Origin: Desulfoluna limicola
GTDB taxonomy: Bacteria; Desulfobacterota; Desulfobacteria; Desulfobacterales; Desulfolunaceae
Assembly: GCF_021654575.1 (NCBI RefSeq)
Contig: NZ_AP024488.1
Span: 372,001 to 436,000 of the forward strand
DNA: 64,000 nucleotides
Reading direction: 5' to 3'
This document shows positions 42,564 through 51,320 of the stretch, in pieces. A model generated the notes under the pieces. It ran no database searches. It was not told the origin of the DNA and saw only the letters and a list, made by a program, of their open reading frames with translations. Numbering within the stretch: position 1 is the first letter of the stretch; every line of letters starts with the position of its first letter. The translations under genes were made by a program, and so were the position numbers.

Positions 42564-42602
42564 GTTTTTTTACACCAAACTAAACAACCGCAGGACACAG
42601 AG

Positions 42603-43052
42603 ATGGACAATTTAGATGCGTTTTTGGACAATTTGCAGGAAGAAATTTTAGATGACGCAAGAGATGCTTTTGGTGAAAAGGGGTACGAGCGCTGGAGGAA
42701 CCCTCGTTTCAATGGGAGGATGGAGGCGGCGGATGGTTTTGCCTCGTTGACCGGGTCGTGCGGGGACACCATGGAGATTTACCTGAAGTTTTCAGGGAAC
42801 CGGGTTGCGGATGCGTCTTATTTTACAAATGGGTGTGCTTCCAGTGCTCTGTGCGGCTCTTTTGCATCTGAGCTTGCCATTGGGAGAAGCCCCGATGAGA
42901 TTGCAGACATTACCGGGGAGCTTGTTTTGCAGACGGTGGGGAAGTTGCCTGACGAGGACACCCATTGCTCCGGTCTTGCTGCGTCGACGCTTCAGGAGGC
43001 CCTGTCGTGTTACATGAGAAGAGTACTGGATCAGAAGGCCCAGGGGGAATAG
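42603..43052 (+). CDS. NifU/IscU-like iron-sulfur scaffold protein
   Basis: ATG 42603 gives 149 aa (an open frame extends upstream only through repeat sequence). The three scaffold cysteines of the IscU fold are present in context: GSCGDTMEIYLKF, TNGCASSALCGS and DEDTHCSGLAASTL. A Glu/Asp-rich N-terminal helix precedes them. The family assembles [2Fe-2S] or [4Fe-4S] clusters and passes them on. No iscS, hesB or hscAB lies nearby, so it is a stand-alone paralogue. Confidence 0.85.
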   Translation: MDNLDAFLDNLQEEILDDARDAFGEKGYERWRNPRFNGRMEAADGFASLTGSCGDTMEIYLKFSGNRVADASYFTNGCASSALCGSFASELAIGRSPDEIADITGELVLQTVGKLPDEDTHCSGLAASTLQEALSCYMRRVLDQKAQGE

Positions 43053-43664
43053 GGCAGGGTCTTTCGTCCCCTTGCTTATTGAGCATAATGTTGCCCAGGC
43101 GGAGTCGCTAAGGGTCAACTTTTTTGCCTTATTTGATCAGTGGGTTTGACAAACAGGTTTTGAAACGGATTCCGGAATTCCTATGTGGCTGGTAGATCCA
43201 CAGCTCTTGATGTATCGACCATGGATCCCCGGTCAATCGGGGGTTCGAATGCTACCGTGTTTGCAGCAACGACAGGCACTCATAGGGTGATGATATATCC
43301 GGCAGCCGGGGAAGACGAAATTGAGGATCTGTTGTTACGCAAAAATGAAACAGGTCTCTTCTCAAGAACGTTTGCAATACCTTATCCTCCACGCGAATGC
43401 CGCAAAAGCGATTGCATCACGGTGACCTCCACGCATTCGCCATAGGGTTTCAAGGTGCCCTCACCTTGGCCGCCGGAGGCTTTTTTTTTGGATCTGAAAA
43501 GTTCCCAGCTCTAAATACATACTTCCGGATTCATACCCACCGAAAGGCGGAAGCGCTTTGCCCCGAGGAACGAGGGGCAAAGCGCTTCCGCAACCAGCTT
43601 TCGAGGTGTTTTTGCCTAATGTGGCTTCGCCACCCTTGCCGCCGGAGGCCTCCTTAAGATTAAC
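43053..43664. repeat. Spacer with two hairpin-family copies
   Basis: 43395-43482 has CGAATGCCGC, GTGACCTCCACGCATTCGCC and TTGGCCGCCGGAGGC. 43545-43650 has a perfect 18-bp stem, GCGGAAGCGCTTTGCCCC (43547-43564) with GGGGCAAAGCGCTTCCGC (43574-43591), and the loop GAGGAACGA. No gene is supported in the 612-bp spacer. Confidence 0.85.
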
Positions 43665-45668
43665 CTACACGTGGAACCGGTTCAGCAGCTTGTGGACTTC
43701 ACCGGCAAGCACTTTGAGCTCTTCGGCGCTTCCGCTGACCCGGTCGCTCTCTTCCCGCATGCCGCCGACGGCTTCCGAGACCGTTTGAACCTGCCCCACG
43801 GCCCCGTCAAGCACTTCGACATGTCCCACCACCTCTTGTGTCATCTCGCTCAGGGATGATGAGGTCATGTTCACGTTTCCGGCAATTTCGCTGGTGGCGG
43901 CGGTCTGTTCTTCCATGGCTGCGGCAATGGTGACGACGATTTCTCCGATGTCGGAGATGGTGGACAGTATGGCGTCCATTCTCATGCTTCCTTCTGCGGA
44001 GGCCTTCTGGATATTCTGGATCAGGGTGGCGATCTCTTCTGTTGCTTCTGAGGTCTGGCGGGAGAGCTCTTTGATTTCGCCTGCCACAACGGCAAAGCCT
44101 TTGCCGGCGGAGCCTGCACGGGCTGCTTCGATGGTGGCGTTGAGTGCCAGGAGGTTGGTCTGCTCGGAGATCTCGGTGATGGCTGCGGTGACCTTGCCGA
44201 TCTCTTCCCCTGCCTTTGCAAGGCCATCCATGGAGGCCACGGTCTCTTTGACTTCCGTTGTGGCTGTCTGGTTGATGCATCGTGCTTTTTCGGATTGAAG
44301 GGCGATTTCGCTGATGCCTGCGGAGATCTGCTCTGTGGCCGCGGCCATATGGTTGACTTTGTCTGCGGTCTCTTCCATGGAGTTCACCACGTGGCGCAGT
44401 GCGCCGTGAACCTCGATGGCGGAAGAGGCGGTGCTTCGGCTCTGCTCTTCTGTCTCCACAGAGCGCAGGCTCATCTTCTCGGCCAGGGCGTTAAGGGTCT
44501 CTGAAGCGCCGTCCACGCTTCGAAACGATTCCATGATTTCAACGATGAGATCTTTCTGGCTTTCGAGGAAGGCGTTAAAGCTTTCGGCCATTTCGCCCAC
44601 TTCATCGCCGCTTGTTACGTCAATGCGATGGGTGAGGTCCCCTTCGCCGTTGGCCAGTACTTTAAGGGTTCGGGTTACCTCTGTTATAGGGCGGGCCATG
44701 GCATTGGCCATGATGACGGCTCCCCCGAAGAAGAGGATGGAGACACCGATGCCCACAAGGGCCATGGCCTTTGCAATGGACCAGAACCCGGCCATCACCT
44801 CTGCGTGCTCTGCCACCCCGATGAAGTGCCAGCCGTACTTGGGGGAGGCAAGGCTGCTGGCGATCATTTTTTTCCCGTTCAGGGTGAGGACTTTTCCGCT
44901 GCCGTCAAGCTGGGCAAGTTCTTCATACCCTTCTGCAACGTCGGAGATGTTTTTGAAGTTTCGTTCAGGGTATCGGGACTCGGAGAGGATGGTGCCGTCT
45001 TCGGTGGTGAGGATAACATAGCCCGTCTTGCCAAAGCGTACCTTTGACAAAATTTCTGTCAGGCGGTTCAGGGTGATGTCAAGGCTGAGGACCCCTTCCA
45101 GTTCGCCGTCCTCTCTGTTCAGGGTTTTGACAAACCCCAGGCAGGCTCCGCTGGATGATTGGTAAGCTCCCATGGAGACAACCTTGCCGGGCTGGGTTAG
45201 GGCTGCTTTGTACCAGCTGCGTTTTACGGGGTCGTACCCTGCTTTCCGGGTTTTTGCAGGGTACTGGACATACCCTCCGTCGACCATGCCCACGCCCCAG
45301 ACCGAGTACTCGGGGTGGGTTTCACTGCTGTCTTTAAGGAGGGTGTAGAGCTCCAGTTCTGTGGCGCTGTTTTGCGATGGCGTCATGGGGGTGGCTTCGG
45401 TGGTCTCCGCGTAGGAGGTCAGTTCCCCTTTGGTTCTTAAAAAGAGTTCATCACGCGCCATCATGGCGACGTCTTTTTCCGCCCCCTGAAGCAGGATCGT
45501 CATGGCATTGTCGATCTGGGCCAGTTCGCGGGTCGAGTTTTCCACAAACCCCGACACCGCATCGCTTCGCATGCGGCCCCCCAGCAGGGCAAAGATTAAT
45601 ATCATGGGCATGAAGATCGCGCAGGCAAACCCAACCACCAGTTTCTTTCGAATCGTCCATTTCATCAT
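43665..45668 (-). CDS. Methyl-accepting chemotaxis protein (dCache type)
   Basis: A 667-aa chemoreceptor. It has an N-terminal transmembrane helix (residues 8-28), a periplasmic double-Cache ligand domain (VWGVGMVDGGYVQYPAKTRK, YDPVKRSWYKAAL), a second helix (about 300-322), a HAMP domain, and a cytoplasmic signalling domain with the conserved hairpin tip (TEISEQTNLLALNATIEAAR). dCache domains usually bind amino acids, organic acids or amines; the ligand is not predictable here. No che genes are adjacent. Confidence 0.95.
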   Translation of the reverse strand: MMKWTIRKKLVVGFACAIFMPMILIFALLGGRMRSDAVSGFVENSTRELAQIDNAMTILLQGAEKDVAMMARDELFLRTKGELTSYAETTEATPMTPSQNSATELELYTLLKDSSETHPEYSVWGVGMVDGGYVQYPAKTRKAGYDPVKRSWYKAALTQPGKVVSMGAYQSSSGACLGFVKTLNREDGELEGVLSLDITLNRLTEILSKVRFGKTGYVILTTEDGTILSESRYPERNFKNISDVAEGYEELAQLDGSGKVLTLNGKKMIASSLASPKYGWHFIGVAEHAEVMAGFWSIAKAMALVGIGVSILFFGGAVIMANAMARPITEVTRTLKVLANGEGDLTHRIDVTSGDEVGEMAESFNAFLESQKDLIVEIMESFRSVDGASETLNALAEKMSLRSVETEEQSRSTASSAIEVHGALRHVVNSMEETADKVNHMAAATEQISAGISEIALQSEKARCINQTATTEVKETVASMDGLAKAGEEIGKVTAAITEISEQTNLLALNATIEAARAGSAGKGFAVVAGEIKELSRQTSEATEEIATLIQNIQKASAEGSMRMDAILSTISDIGEIVVTIAAAMEEQTAATSEIAGNVNMTSSSLSEMTQEVVGHVEVLDGAVGQVQTVSEAVGGMREESDRVSGSAEELKVLAGEVHKLLNRFHV

Positions 45669-46166
45669 TGTGATCCTTCACTGTCTATGTCCGTGAACTA
45701 AGAGAGAGTTCTTCTCTCATGTGATCATTGAATAACTATTGTATCGACCGATAAGAATGCGTTCTGAACCTTTAATAGCCTTTATTTTCAGTTGTGTTTG
45801 ACAACCCTTTGATAGTTTTTGGATTAACTTAGGTGAAATAGTAGGTAAGCTTAGTTGGTGCTGATGAGCAATGATCGCATCGGGGCTCTGGAAGGGAACA
45901 GGGATGGGGGGATGTGTGTGAATCCATGGGGCACGTCGTTTCATATGAAAACCCGAAGCGCCTCCGGAGTATTTACGAACCTGATGGTCAGCTCCTTTGG
46001 CGCGAGCGTCGAAACAGAAGCCATTTAAGGGTACCCCTGAATCATTTCAGGGGTGTGCTTAGTGCCGACAGATTATAGTTTGCTATTTATCAGGCTTTGA
46101 AAAATGGGTACCTTAGATGGGGAAAAGAGCCGTTCATGACATGACTAACTAAAGAGAGAGTGAGAC
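45669..46166. other. Divergent spacer with a hairpin
   Basis: CCCCTGAA (46035-46042) pairs with TTCAGGGG (46046-46053), loop TCA. No U-tract follows, so a termination role is doubtful. Nothing else is recognised between the chemoreceptor and the CobW-type gene, and no clear Zur-type operator is seen. Confidence 0.4.
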
Positions 46167-47192
46167 GTGGTAAGCAAAAAACCGATAAAGAAAAAACCGA
46201 TTCCCGTAACGATATTAACCGGAGGACTTGGAGCTGGTAAAACGACACTGCTCAACCATATCATCACCAGCAGGAGCGAAACACGTTTTGCCATCATTGA
46301 AAATGAGTTTGGTGAAATAGGTATCGATCAGGATCTCATCGATGAAACACAGGGCCCGACAGTGGTGGAGTTATCTGACGGTTGCATTTGCTGTACCATT
46401 CGAAATGACCTGGTAAAAGCGCTGTCTGAAATTTATGAACACAGGGATGAATTTGATTCCCTCATTATTGAAACAACGGGGTTGGCTGAGCCGGGACCCG
46501 TGGCACAGGTACTCATTGCAGAGCCGGAATTGACAGAAAAATTCAAGCTGAACGCCGTTGTGACACTTGTTGATGCCGAATATGTCATGAAGCATATCGA
46601 TACGGAAGAGATTGTAAGCAATCAGATTGGATTTGCGGATATTATCGTTCTGAACAAATTAGACCGTGTTGACGAGATAAGCAGTCAAGCAATCCGATCG
46701 AGGCTTACAGAAATGAATGCCCAGGCGAACATAGTTCTTTCGGAACACGCCCGAATTGACACAGAGGCCGTGCTTTCTGCCGATGGATTTTCTCTTGACC
46801 GGGTTCTTGAGCTTGATCCTGACTTCCTTGCGCCCGAGCAACGCCAGAATTCCACCGGTAGCTTTATGGGGTTGTTTGATCGGGTTCCATCATATCATGA
46901 CGAGATTTCTTCCGTCGGCATTGTCATTCCTGGGGATTTAGACGATCAAAAGGTGGAAATGTGGTTGACCTTCCTTACGATGTTTCAAGGTGAGGATATA
47001 CTGAGGTTAAAAGGGGTTTTGAGTATCAGTGGAAAGGAAGAACGGTTCGTTATCCAGGGCGTTCATACCACACTTACAGGATCCGATGCCATGCCATGGG
47101 GTGATGCGGCAAGAGAAAGTCGAATTCTTATCATTGGTCGACTACTGGACAGGCCCATGCTGGAAAAAGGCTTTAAGAATTGTCTGGCATAA
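46167..47192 (+). CDS. CobW/COG0523 family metallochaperone GTPase
   Basis: A 341-aa protein starting at GTG 46167 behind AGAGAGAG. It has Walker A GGLGAGKTTL (near residue 20), ENEFGEIGIDQDL, the zinc-binding CxCC motif (SDGCICCTIRNDL), Walker B ETTGLAEPGPV and the guanine motif NKLD. The C-terminal CobW_C domain is present (EDILRLKGVLSI). Members deliver metals such as zinc or cobalt to target enzymes. With no cobalamin or amidase genes adjacent, the client is unknown. Confidence 0.92.
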   Translation: MVSKKPIKKKPIPVTILTGGLGAGKTTLLNHIITSRSETRFAIIENEFGEIGIDQDLIDETQGPTVVELSDGCICCTIRNDLVKALSEIYEHRDEFDSLIIETTGLAEPGPVAQVLIAEPELTEKFKLNAVVTLVDAEYVMKHIDTEEIVSNQIGFADIIVLNKLDRVDEISSQAIRSRLTEMNAQANIVLSEHARIDTEAVLSADGFSLDRVLELDPDFLAPEQRQNSTGSFMGLFDRVPSYHDEISSVGIVIPGDLDDQKVEMWLTFLTMFQGEDILRLKGVLSISGKEERFVIQGVHTTLTGSDAMPWGDAARESRILIIGRLLDRPMLEKGFKNCLA

Positions 47193-47524
47193 AATCGGGG
47201 ACAGGGGCCGCGTCTATCCCGGATGTTTCACGAGTTGAGTGCACCCATATTCAAGGCATCAGAGCTGCAGATGTAGTTGTTTACCTCAATGCTCTGATAA
47301 CGCAGAAGATGTGTGCTCTCGGCTCGCCCGAAGGGTGAGAAAAGCGAGCAGGAAACCGTGAATTATAGTTTGAGTTTTTGTAATATCTTAATTTATCGCA
47401 ATAACTATCAGTAATAACAAAGCTGTTGCTTTGCTTTGCTTTGATTGGTTTCTCATGAAATATCCGGGCTATACATTTGACAAACAGATCTTTTTAATTG
47501 TCCTTGAACGAATAACGTTTTAAA
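47193..47524. other. Spacer, no gene seen
   Basis: Includes GGGGACAGGGGCCGCGTC (47198-47215), a fragment of the GGGGTCGCG repeat family, and TTTCTCATGAAATATCCGGG at 47450-47469, which matches 24464-24482. No gene or strong terminator is seen. Confidence 0.45.
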
Positions 47525-47598
47525 GCCGGAAGCGTTTTGCCCTGAGGAACGAGGGGCGAAGCGCATTCGCAACCTGCTTTGAAGGTGGCTCACCATGA
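47525..47598. repeat. Hairpin-family repeat abutting an ABC pseudogene
   Basis: GGAAGCGTTTTGCCCTGAGG, AACGAGGGGCGAAGCGCATT and GAAGGTGGCTCACC. The usual CTTGCCGCCGGAGGC end is missing; sequence passes straight into the ABC-ATPase remnant, so the element was inserted in, or recombined with, that gene. Confidence 0.75.
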
Positions 47599-47920
47599 GC
47601 AGGGTCTGTCTGTGGCTTTTTACGTGGCCTGAGATGCATCGGGCCACGCGGTGCTGCCACGGGCCGTCCAGGGAGGCGAAGGGTTCGTCTAAGAGGAGGC
47701 CGGCTCTTTTTTTCATGCCGCGGCTGAGTTCTCCGGGGTGTTTGTGGGCCGCCTCGGAAAGGCCCAGGGTATGGAGGGTGGGTTTTCAGTCGGTTCCCGG
47801 CCGGGAGAGGTCGCCTTGGCCGGCGATGAAGCGCACGTTCTCTTCGACGGGGTCAAGAACCATCCTGTGGCCATTGATTCTTTCACTGTTGGGAGGGTTG
47901 TTGATGGCAGCAGGGGGCTG
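47585..47920 (-). pseudogene. ABC transporter ATP-binding protein remnant
   Basis: Read on the minus strand, 47920 to 47585 gives INGHRMVLDPVEENVRFIAG, an in-frame TGA at 47784-47786, then LHTLGLSEAAHKHPGELSRG, MKKRAGLLLDEPFASLDG and TLLMVSHL. The signature (LSRGMKKR) and Walker B (LLLDEPFASLD) are clear, but about 14 residues normally between them are missing, and Walker A lies outside. Stop plus deletion make it non-functional. Similar to nitrate/taurine-type importer ATPases. Confidence 0.8.
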
Positions 47921-48047
47921 ATGGCATGCCATGTACCGTTGCCTCCGGCGGCCCTGCCGGCGGCAATGATGAGCTGTATAATTTCCAAAAATTTTAATAA
48001 GGCAGGAACGAAGAGCAGGGAGCCAGGATCCAGAGCTATGAACACAA

Positions 48048-48077
48048 AAAAGGCCCCAGCATCCGCTGGGGCCTTTT
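48048..48077 (-). terminator. Bidirectional rho-independent terminator
   Basis: AAAAGGCCCCAGC (48048-48060), loop ATCC, GCTGGGGCCTTTT (48065-48077): a perfect 13-bp stem. On the minus strand it is followed by a T-run (the AAAAAA at 48045-48050), 45 bp after the end of the MYG1-like gene. Confidence 0.85.
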
Positions 48078-48121
48078 CTCTTTGTATATATTTGCTCACC
48101 GGCGCCTTTAAGGCGGAGGGC

Positions 48122-48925
48122 TTATTCAGGAAGGGAGAGGCGGATCAGCTCCAGGGCCTCTTCAACGGGGATCCGCTCGTGGGTTTTGGCCACAAATCCG
48201 GTTTTGTGGGCAAACTTGATCTCAGGGCGACCCAGGAGCTTTGAAAAATTGACCTCCGGGGCGTTGTCGAAGCGCAGGAGTTTCCAGCCATCGCCCCGGC
48301 TGTCCCAGCTGAGGCAGACCGCGGCAGGGTCGGCCTGCCTGAAGTTGAACTCCTGGGCGCCTTCGGATTGATCGGTCTCTCCGATGAGGATGCCGTATCC
48401 GTTGATCTCAACGCGGCGGGCTTTTCCCCAGAGGGTGAGCTGATCGGTGAGTTTCTGGGCGCTGTCGATGGCCTTCTGGCCGAACTGGCGCATGATGGTG
48501 GTGAAGGTGTTGGGGGACTTGGCGAACATATCCAGCATCCAACCCTCCATGGGGCTGTATGTGGTTCGGAGCTCGCTGGTGCCGATTTCAGCTCCGACCT
48601 TAACGGGGCCGAATCGGTCGATGCGGTCTTTGAATCGCCACCAGGGGAGGGCGGAGAGGGTGCCTGAATACCCGAGGGCCTGGGCCACCAGGACAAAGCT
48701 CGCGGAGAGTTCGATGTTCTGGTGGTGGTCGAAGTTGCGCTTTTCGGGATTGTAGTCTTCGCCGATATCCACCACCCAGATGGCTGGGTCGGCGACCTCT
48801 TCCGGGGTGGGCTCCCGTCTCTCGATAATAAACTCTGTGTCAGGGTGCGCGGCCAGGATGAGGCAGAGGGCAAAGAATTCGTCAAAATGTGAAGAACCCG
48901 GATGGGTGATAATCAACTCGGTCAA
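48122..48925 (-). CDS. MYG1-like putative phosphoesterase
   Basis: A 267-aa protein. The start (ITHPGSSHFDEFFALCLILA) and NFDHHQNIELSASFVL resemble the MYG1/UPF0160 family, a DHH-type fold with His/Asp metal ligands; eukaryotic MYG1 is a 3'-5' RNA exonuclease. The H-x-DE and DHHQ motifs support metal binding. A bacterial function is not established. It is a single gene ending in a strong terminator. Confidence 0.75.
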   Translation of the reverse strand: MTELIITHPGSSHFDEFFALCLILAAHPDTEFIIERREPTPEEVADPAIWVVDIGEDYNPEKRNFDHHQNIELSASFVLVAQALGYSGTLSALPWWRFKDRIDRFGPVKVGAEIGTSELRTTYSPMEGWMLDMFAKSPNTFTTIMRQFGQKAIDSAQKLTDQLTLWGKARRVEINGYGILIGETDQSEGAQEFNFRQADPAAVCLSWDSRGDGWKLLRFDNAPEVNFSKLLGRPEIKFAHKTGFVAKTHERIPVEEALELIRLSLPE

Positions 48926-49226
48926 AATGGTCTCCCTTGGCTAATATCGGTCACTTAGGTGATTCGGAATGAAGTCGGAAAGCGTTTGGTCGAAGACTGC
49001 ACAGACCGGTCTCTGTCCGGGCTGTGTGTGTGGCCGGCTCACTTCCAAGTCACCAAGAATAATGTAGAATTTATAGTGCCGCCCCAGGCGGCGCAGTGCT
49101 GGTTGGAAAATAAAAAGAGGAATTGTTACCAGAATTAAGGAATAAAGACAACGGAAGAATCGTATCCGCTGCAGGGACAGGGTGCCGGAATCCTGTGGAA
49201 ACAGGGCGGATGTTCCCCCGGTTGGT

Positions 49227-49256
49227 TTGACAAACCCTTGGCCTATGGGCTATTAA
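49227..49256 (+). promoter_or_regulatory. Candidate promoter of the MORN-repeat gene
   Basis: TTGACA at 49227-49232 and TATTAA at 49251-49256, spacing 18 bp, about 220 nt before the MORN gene start. The rest of the 48926-49476 spacer shows no gene or repeat-family copy. Confidence 0.4.
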
Positions 49257-49476
49257 ATCAAATTTCACGTTTGCCTTGTGGCGGTCCACAGGGCGGCTGA
49301 ACGGCCATATGGTTGATGGAACCTCCACGGCTGGGCCGGGTTGTCGGGATAACAACGCTGGAACTGGTTTATTGGAATTTTCTCATCGCTGTTATTCCCG
49401 CAGGCAGGTGAAATTTCTATACAGAGCCAATACAGAGACGTACTTCAGGCGGAGCCTGAAAAAAGGTGAACGATAC

Positions 49477-50928
49477 ATGATAAAAAAAACCATGGTGAAT
49501 GCGCTGGCCCTTTGCTTTCTTGCCGGTGCCTCCGCGTCCTATGCTGTAGCTTCCGGGACCTGCGAAAGCGGGGATTGCCAAAGCGGTCAGGGTGTATACC
49601 GCTATGCAGAAGGGGGCAGTTACGAGGGCGCTTTTCAAAAGGGGCTTGCCTCGGGCAGCGGGGTTCGCGTTTTTGCAGACGGTACCCGGTATGTGGGGCA
49701 GATGAAAAAAGGCACCCCCGGGGGCGTGGGAGAGATGATCTTTCCCGACGGCACGCGTTTCATGGGGGGCTTCGTTTCAGGCGTTCAGAAAGGACAGGGA
49801 ACCGTGGTCTACGGGGATGGAAGGCGGTTCACCGGTGCCTTTTCCGGTGGGCGCCCCAACGGGCATGGCACGCTGTTTCTTAAAGATGGCAAACGTCTGA
49901 CGGGCAACTTCAAGGATGGGGTGCCCGAAGGCCGTGGGGTGCTACTTTTTAAAGATGGGACGGTCTACACCGGGCGCTTCAGCAAGGGGCGCATGGACGG
50001 TGAGGGGATCCTTGTTTATACGGACGGCCATGTTTACGTGGGCGCTTTTGAAAATGATACCATGAACGGGAAAGGTATTTTAACCGCACCGGACGGCAGC
50101 ACCCTCAAAGGGGGCTTTGTGGATGGTCACCTCGTCGGGGACGGGGAGATCGCCTTTCCCGGAGGGACCCTGTACGCAGGAAGCATCATCAATGAAAAGA
50201 TGCAGGGAAAAGGGGTGCTTGTGGACGCTGACGGCACCCGATATGAAGGGATGTTCGAAAACAACCGATTCCACGGGAAGGGCACCGTCACGTATCCGGA
50301 CGGCGCCACCTTCACCGGGCCGTTTATCGAAGACAAGATTGCCGGAAAAGGCGACTGGGTCTTTGTGGATGGGGCCCGGTTCTTCGGCTACATGAAAGAC
50401 GGCCGGACAATGGAGGGCAAGGGGGTCTATACCGCAACGGATGGAACCCGCTATGAGGGGAGGTTCCATGAGAACCTCTTTGAAGGAGAGGGAGACCTCA
50501 TCACCTCGGACGGGGTGAGATTCGAGGGCTCTTTTCATGAGGGCCTGATGCGCGGGGTGTTTAACATTTTTTATGCTGACGGGTCTCGCTACACAGGTGA
50601 CGTTGTCGATATGAAACCCCATGGCATCGGTACGCTGACCCTGGCCGATGGCAGCACTTATTCCGGAGACTTTCGTAAGGGGGAGTATCACGGCAAAGGG
50701 GTTCAAACGGCTGTGGATGGCTCCGGACTTGAAGGGGGGTGGGTGAACGGCCAGCCCGACGGGGTGATGACCTTACGCAGACCGGACGGGGGCGCCCTGT
50801 CCGTGACATACAAAAACGGGCTTCCGGTGACGGGGGCCGAAAAGGGATCTGAGGCCGCTGCCGGCGCCTCTGAAGCCACCAACACGAATACACCAGGGGG
50901 GAGTGCCGATGAAAATGGCATCGATTGA
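49477..50928 (+). CDS. Exported MORN-repeat protein
   Basis: ATG 49477 gives a good signal peptide (MIKKTMVNALALCFLAGASA) and 483 aa; upstream in-frame sequence is not protein-like. The mature protein is almost entirely MORN repeats, about 18 units of 22-24 residues of the type DGTRYxGxFxxGxxxGxG. MORN arrays form an elongated beta ribbon used for membrane or protein contacts. A short low-complexity Ala/Thr/Asn tail follows. Export suggests an envelope scaffold. A 57-aa gene overlaps the end. Confidence 0.88.
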   Translation: MIKKTMVNALALCFLAGASASYAVASGTCESGDCQSGQGVYRYAEGGSYEGAFQKGLASGSGVRVFADGTRYVGQMKKGTPGGVGEMIFPDGTRFMGGFVSGVQKGQGTVVYGDGRRFTGAFSGGRPNGHGTLFLKDGKRLTGNFKDGVPEGRGVLLFKDGTVYTGRFSKGRMDGEGILVYTDGHVYVGAFENDTMNGKGILTAPDGSTLKGGFVDGHLVGDGEIAFPGGTLYAGSIINEKMQGKGVLVDADGTRYEGMFENNRFHGKGTVTYPDGATFTGPFIEDKIAGKGDWVFVDGARFFGYMKDGRTMEGKGVYTATDGTRYEGRFHENLFEGEGDLITSDGVRFEGSFHEGLMRGVFNIFYADGSRYTGDVVDMKPHGIGTLTLADGSTYSGDFRKGEYHGKGVQTAVDGSGLEGGWVNGQPDGVMTLRRPDGGALSVTYKNGLPVTGAEKGSEAAAGASEATNTNTPGGSADENGID

Positions 50929-51082
50929 TGAGCAGATTCTTCGTGCGGCGAAAGAGATTGTCGTGAAATTTATTGAGGTGGGGCGTGTCTCTCCCACAAG
51001 CTTCGATGAGGCATTCAAGCAGATTCACACCACCATTGGCGACGCGGTGAAAAAGGATGCGACGCCTTCAGGCTCCGAATAA
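50909..51082 (+). CDS. Small helical protein overlapping the MORN gene
   Basis: A 57-aa protein (MKMASIDEQILRAAKEIVVK at the start) whose ATG at 50909 overlaps the last 20 bp of the MORN gene in another frame, behind GGGGGGAG, which suggests translational coupling. Two amphipathic helices with a conserved-looking KFIEVGRVSPTSFDEAFKQI centre. I believe short proteins of this type recur in Desulfobacterota, but the function is unknown. A terminator follows at 51108. Confidence 0.72.
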   Translation: MKMASIDEQILRAAKEIVVKFIEVGRVSPTSFDEAFKQIHTTIGDAVKKDATPSGSE

Positions 51083-51107
51083 CCCGTTCCACGCACCACC
51101 AGTCAAC

Positions 51108-51146
51108 AAAACGCCCCGCCGGATGACACCGACGGGGCGTTTTGTT
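51108..51146 (+). terminator. Rho-independent terminator
   Basis: AAAACGCCCCG (51108-51118) pairs with CGGGGCGTTTT (51133-51143), followed by GTTTT. It ends the MORN/57-aa transcript. Confidence 0.85.
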
Positions 51147-51173
51147 TTAAGGGGCAGGGATCGGGTAAAAGAG

Positions 51174-51317
51174 ATGCCTCCGGTGGCCGGGTGGGGGCAC
51201 CTGGAAACCCTATGGCGAATGCGTGGAGGTCACCGTGATGCAATCACTTTTGAGGCATTCGCGCGGAGGGTAAGGTCTTGGAACCAGGGGATCATCCCCT
51301 GGCCGCCGGAGGCTGGT
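51174..51317. repeat. Composite dispersed hairpin repeat
   Basis: GCCTCCGGTGGCCGGGTG, CGAATGCGTGGAGGTCACCG (shared with 3170-3186), GCATTCGCGCGGAGGGTAAG, then CCAGGGGATCATCCCCTGG and CCGCCGGAGGC. It separates the MORN unit from the convergent methyltransferase gene. Confidence 0.82.
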
Positions 51318-51320
51318 TTT

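Noticed and set aside
43225-43260. GGGGGTTCGAATGCTACC looks like a tRNA T-arm
   Set aside because: The TTCGAAT loop is flanked by GGGGG and GCTAC, which do not pair, and no D-arm, anticodon arm or acceptor stem can be drawn upstream. It is part of repeat-rich spacer.
43185-43445. 86-codon open frame before the chemoreceptor gene end
   Set aside because: Its 3' part is repeat-family sequence, and there is no ribosome site or domain.
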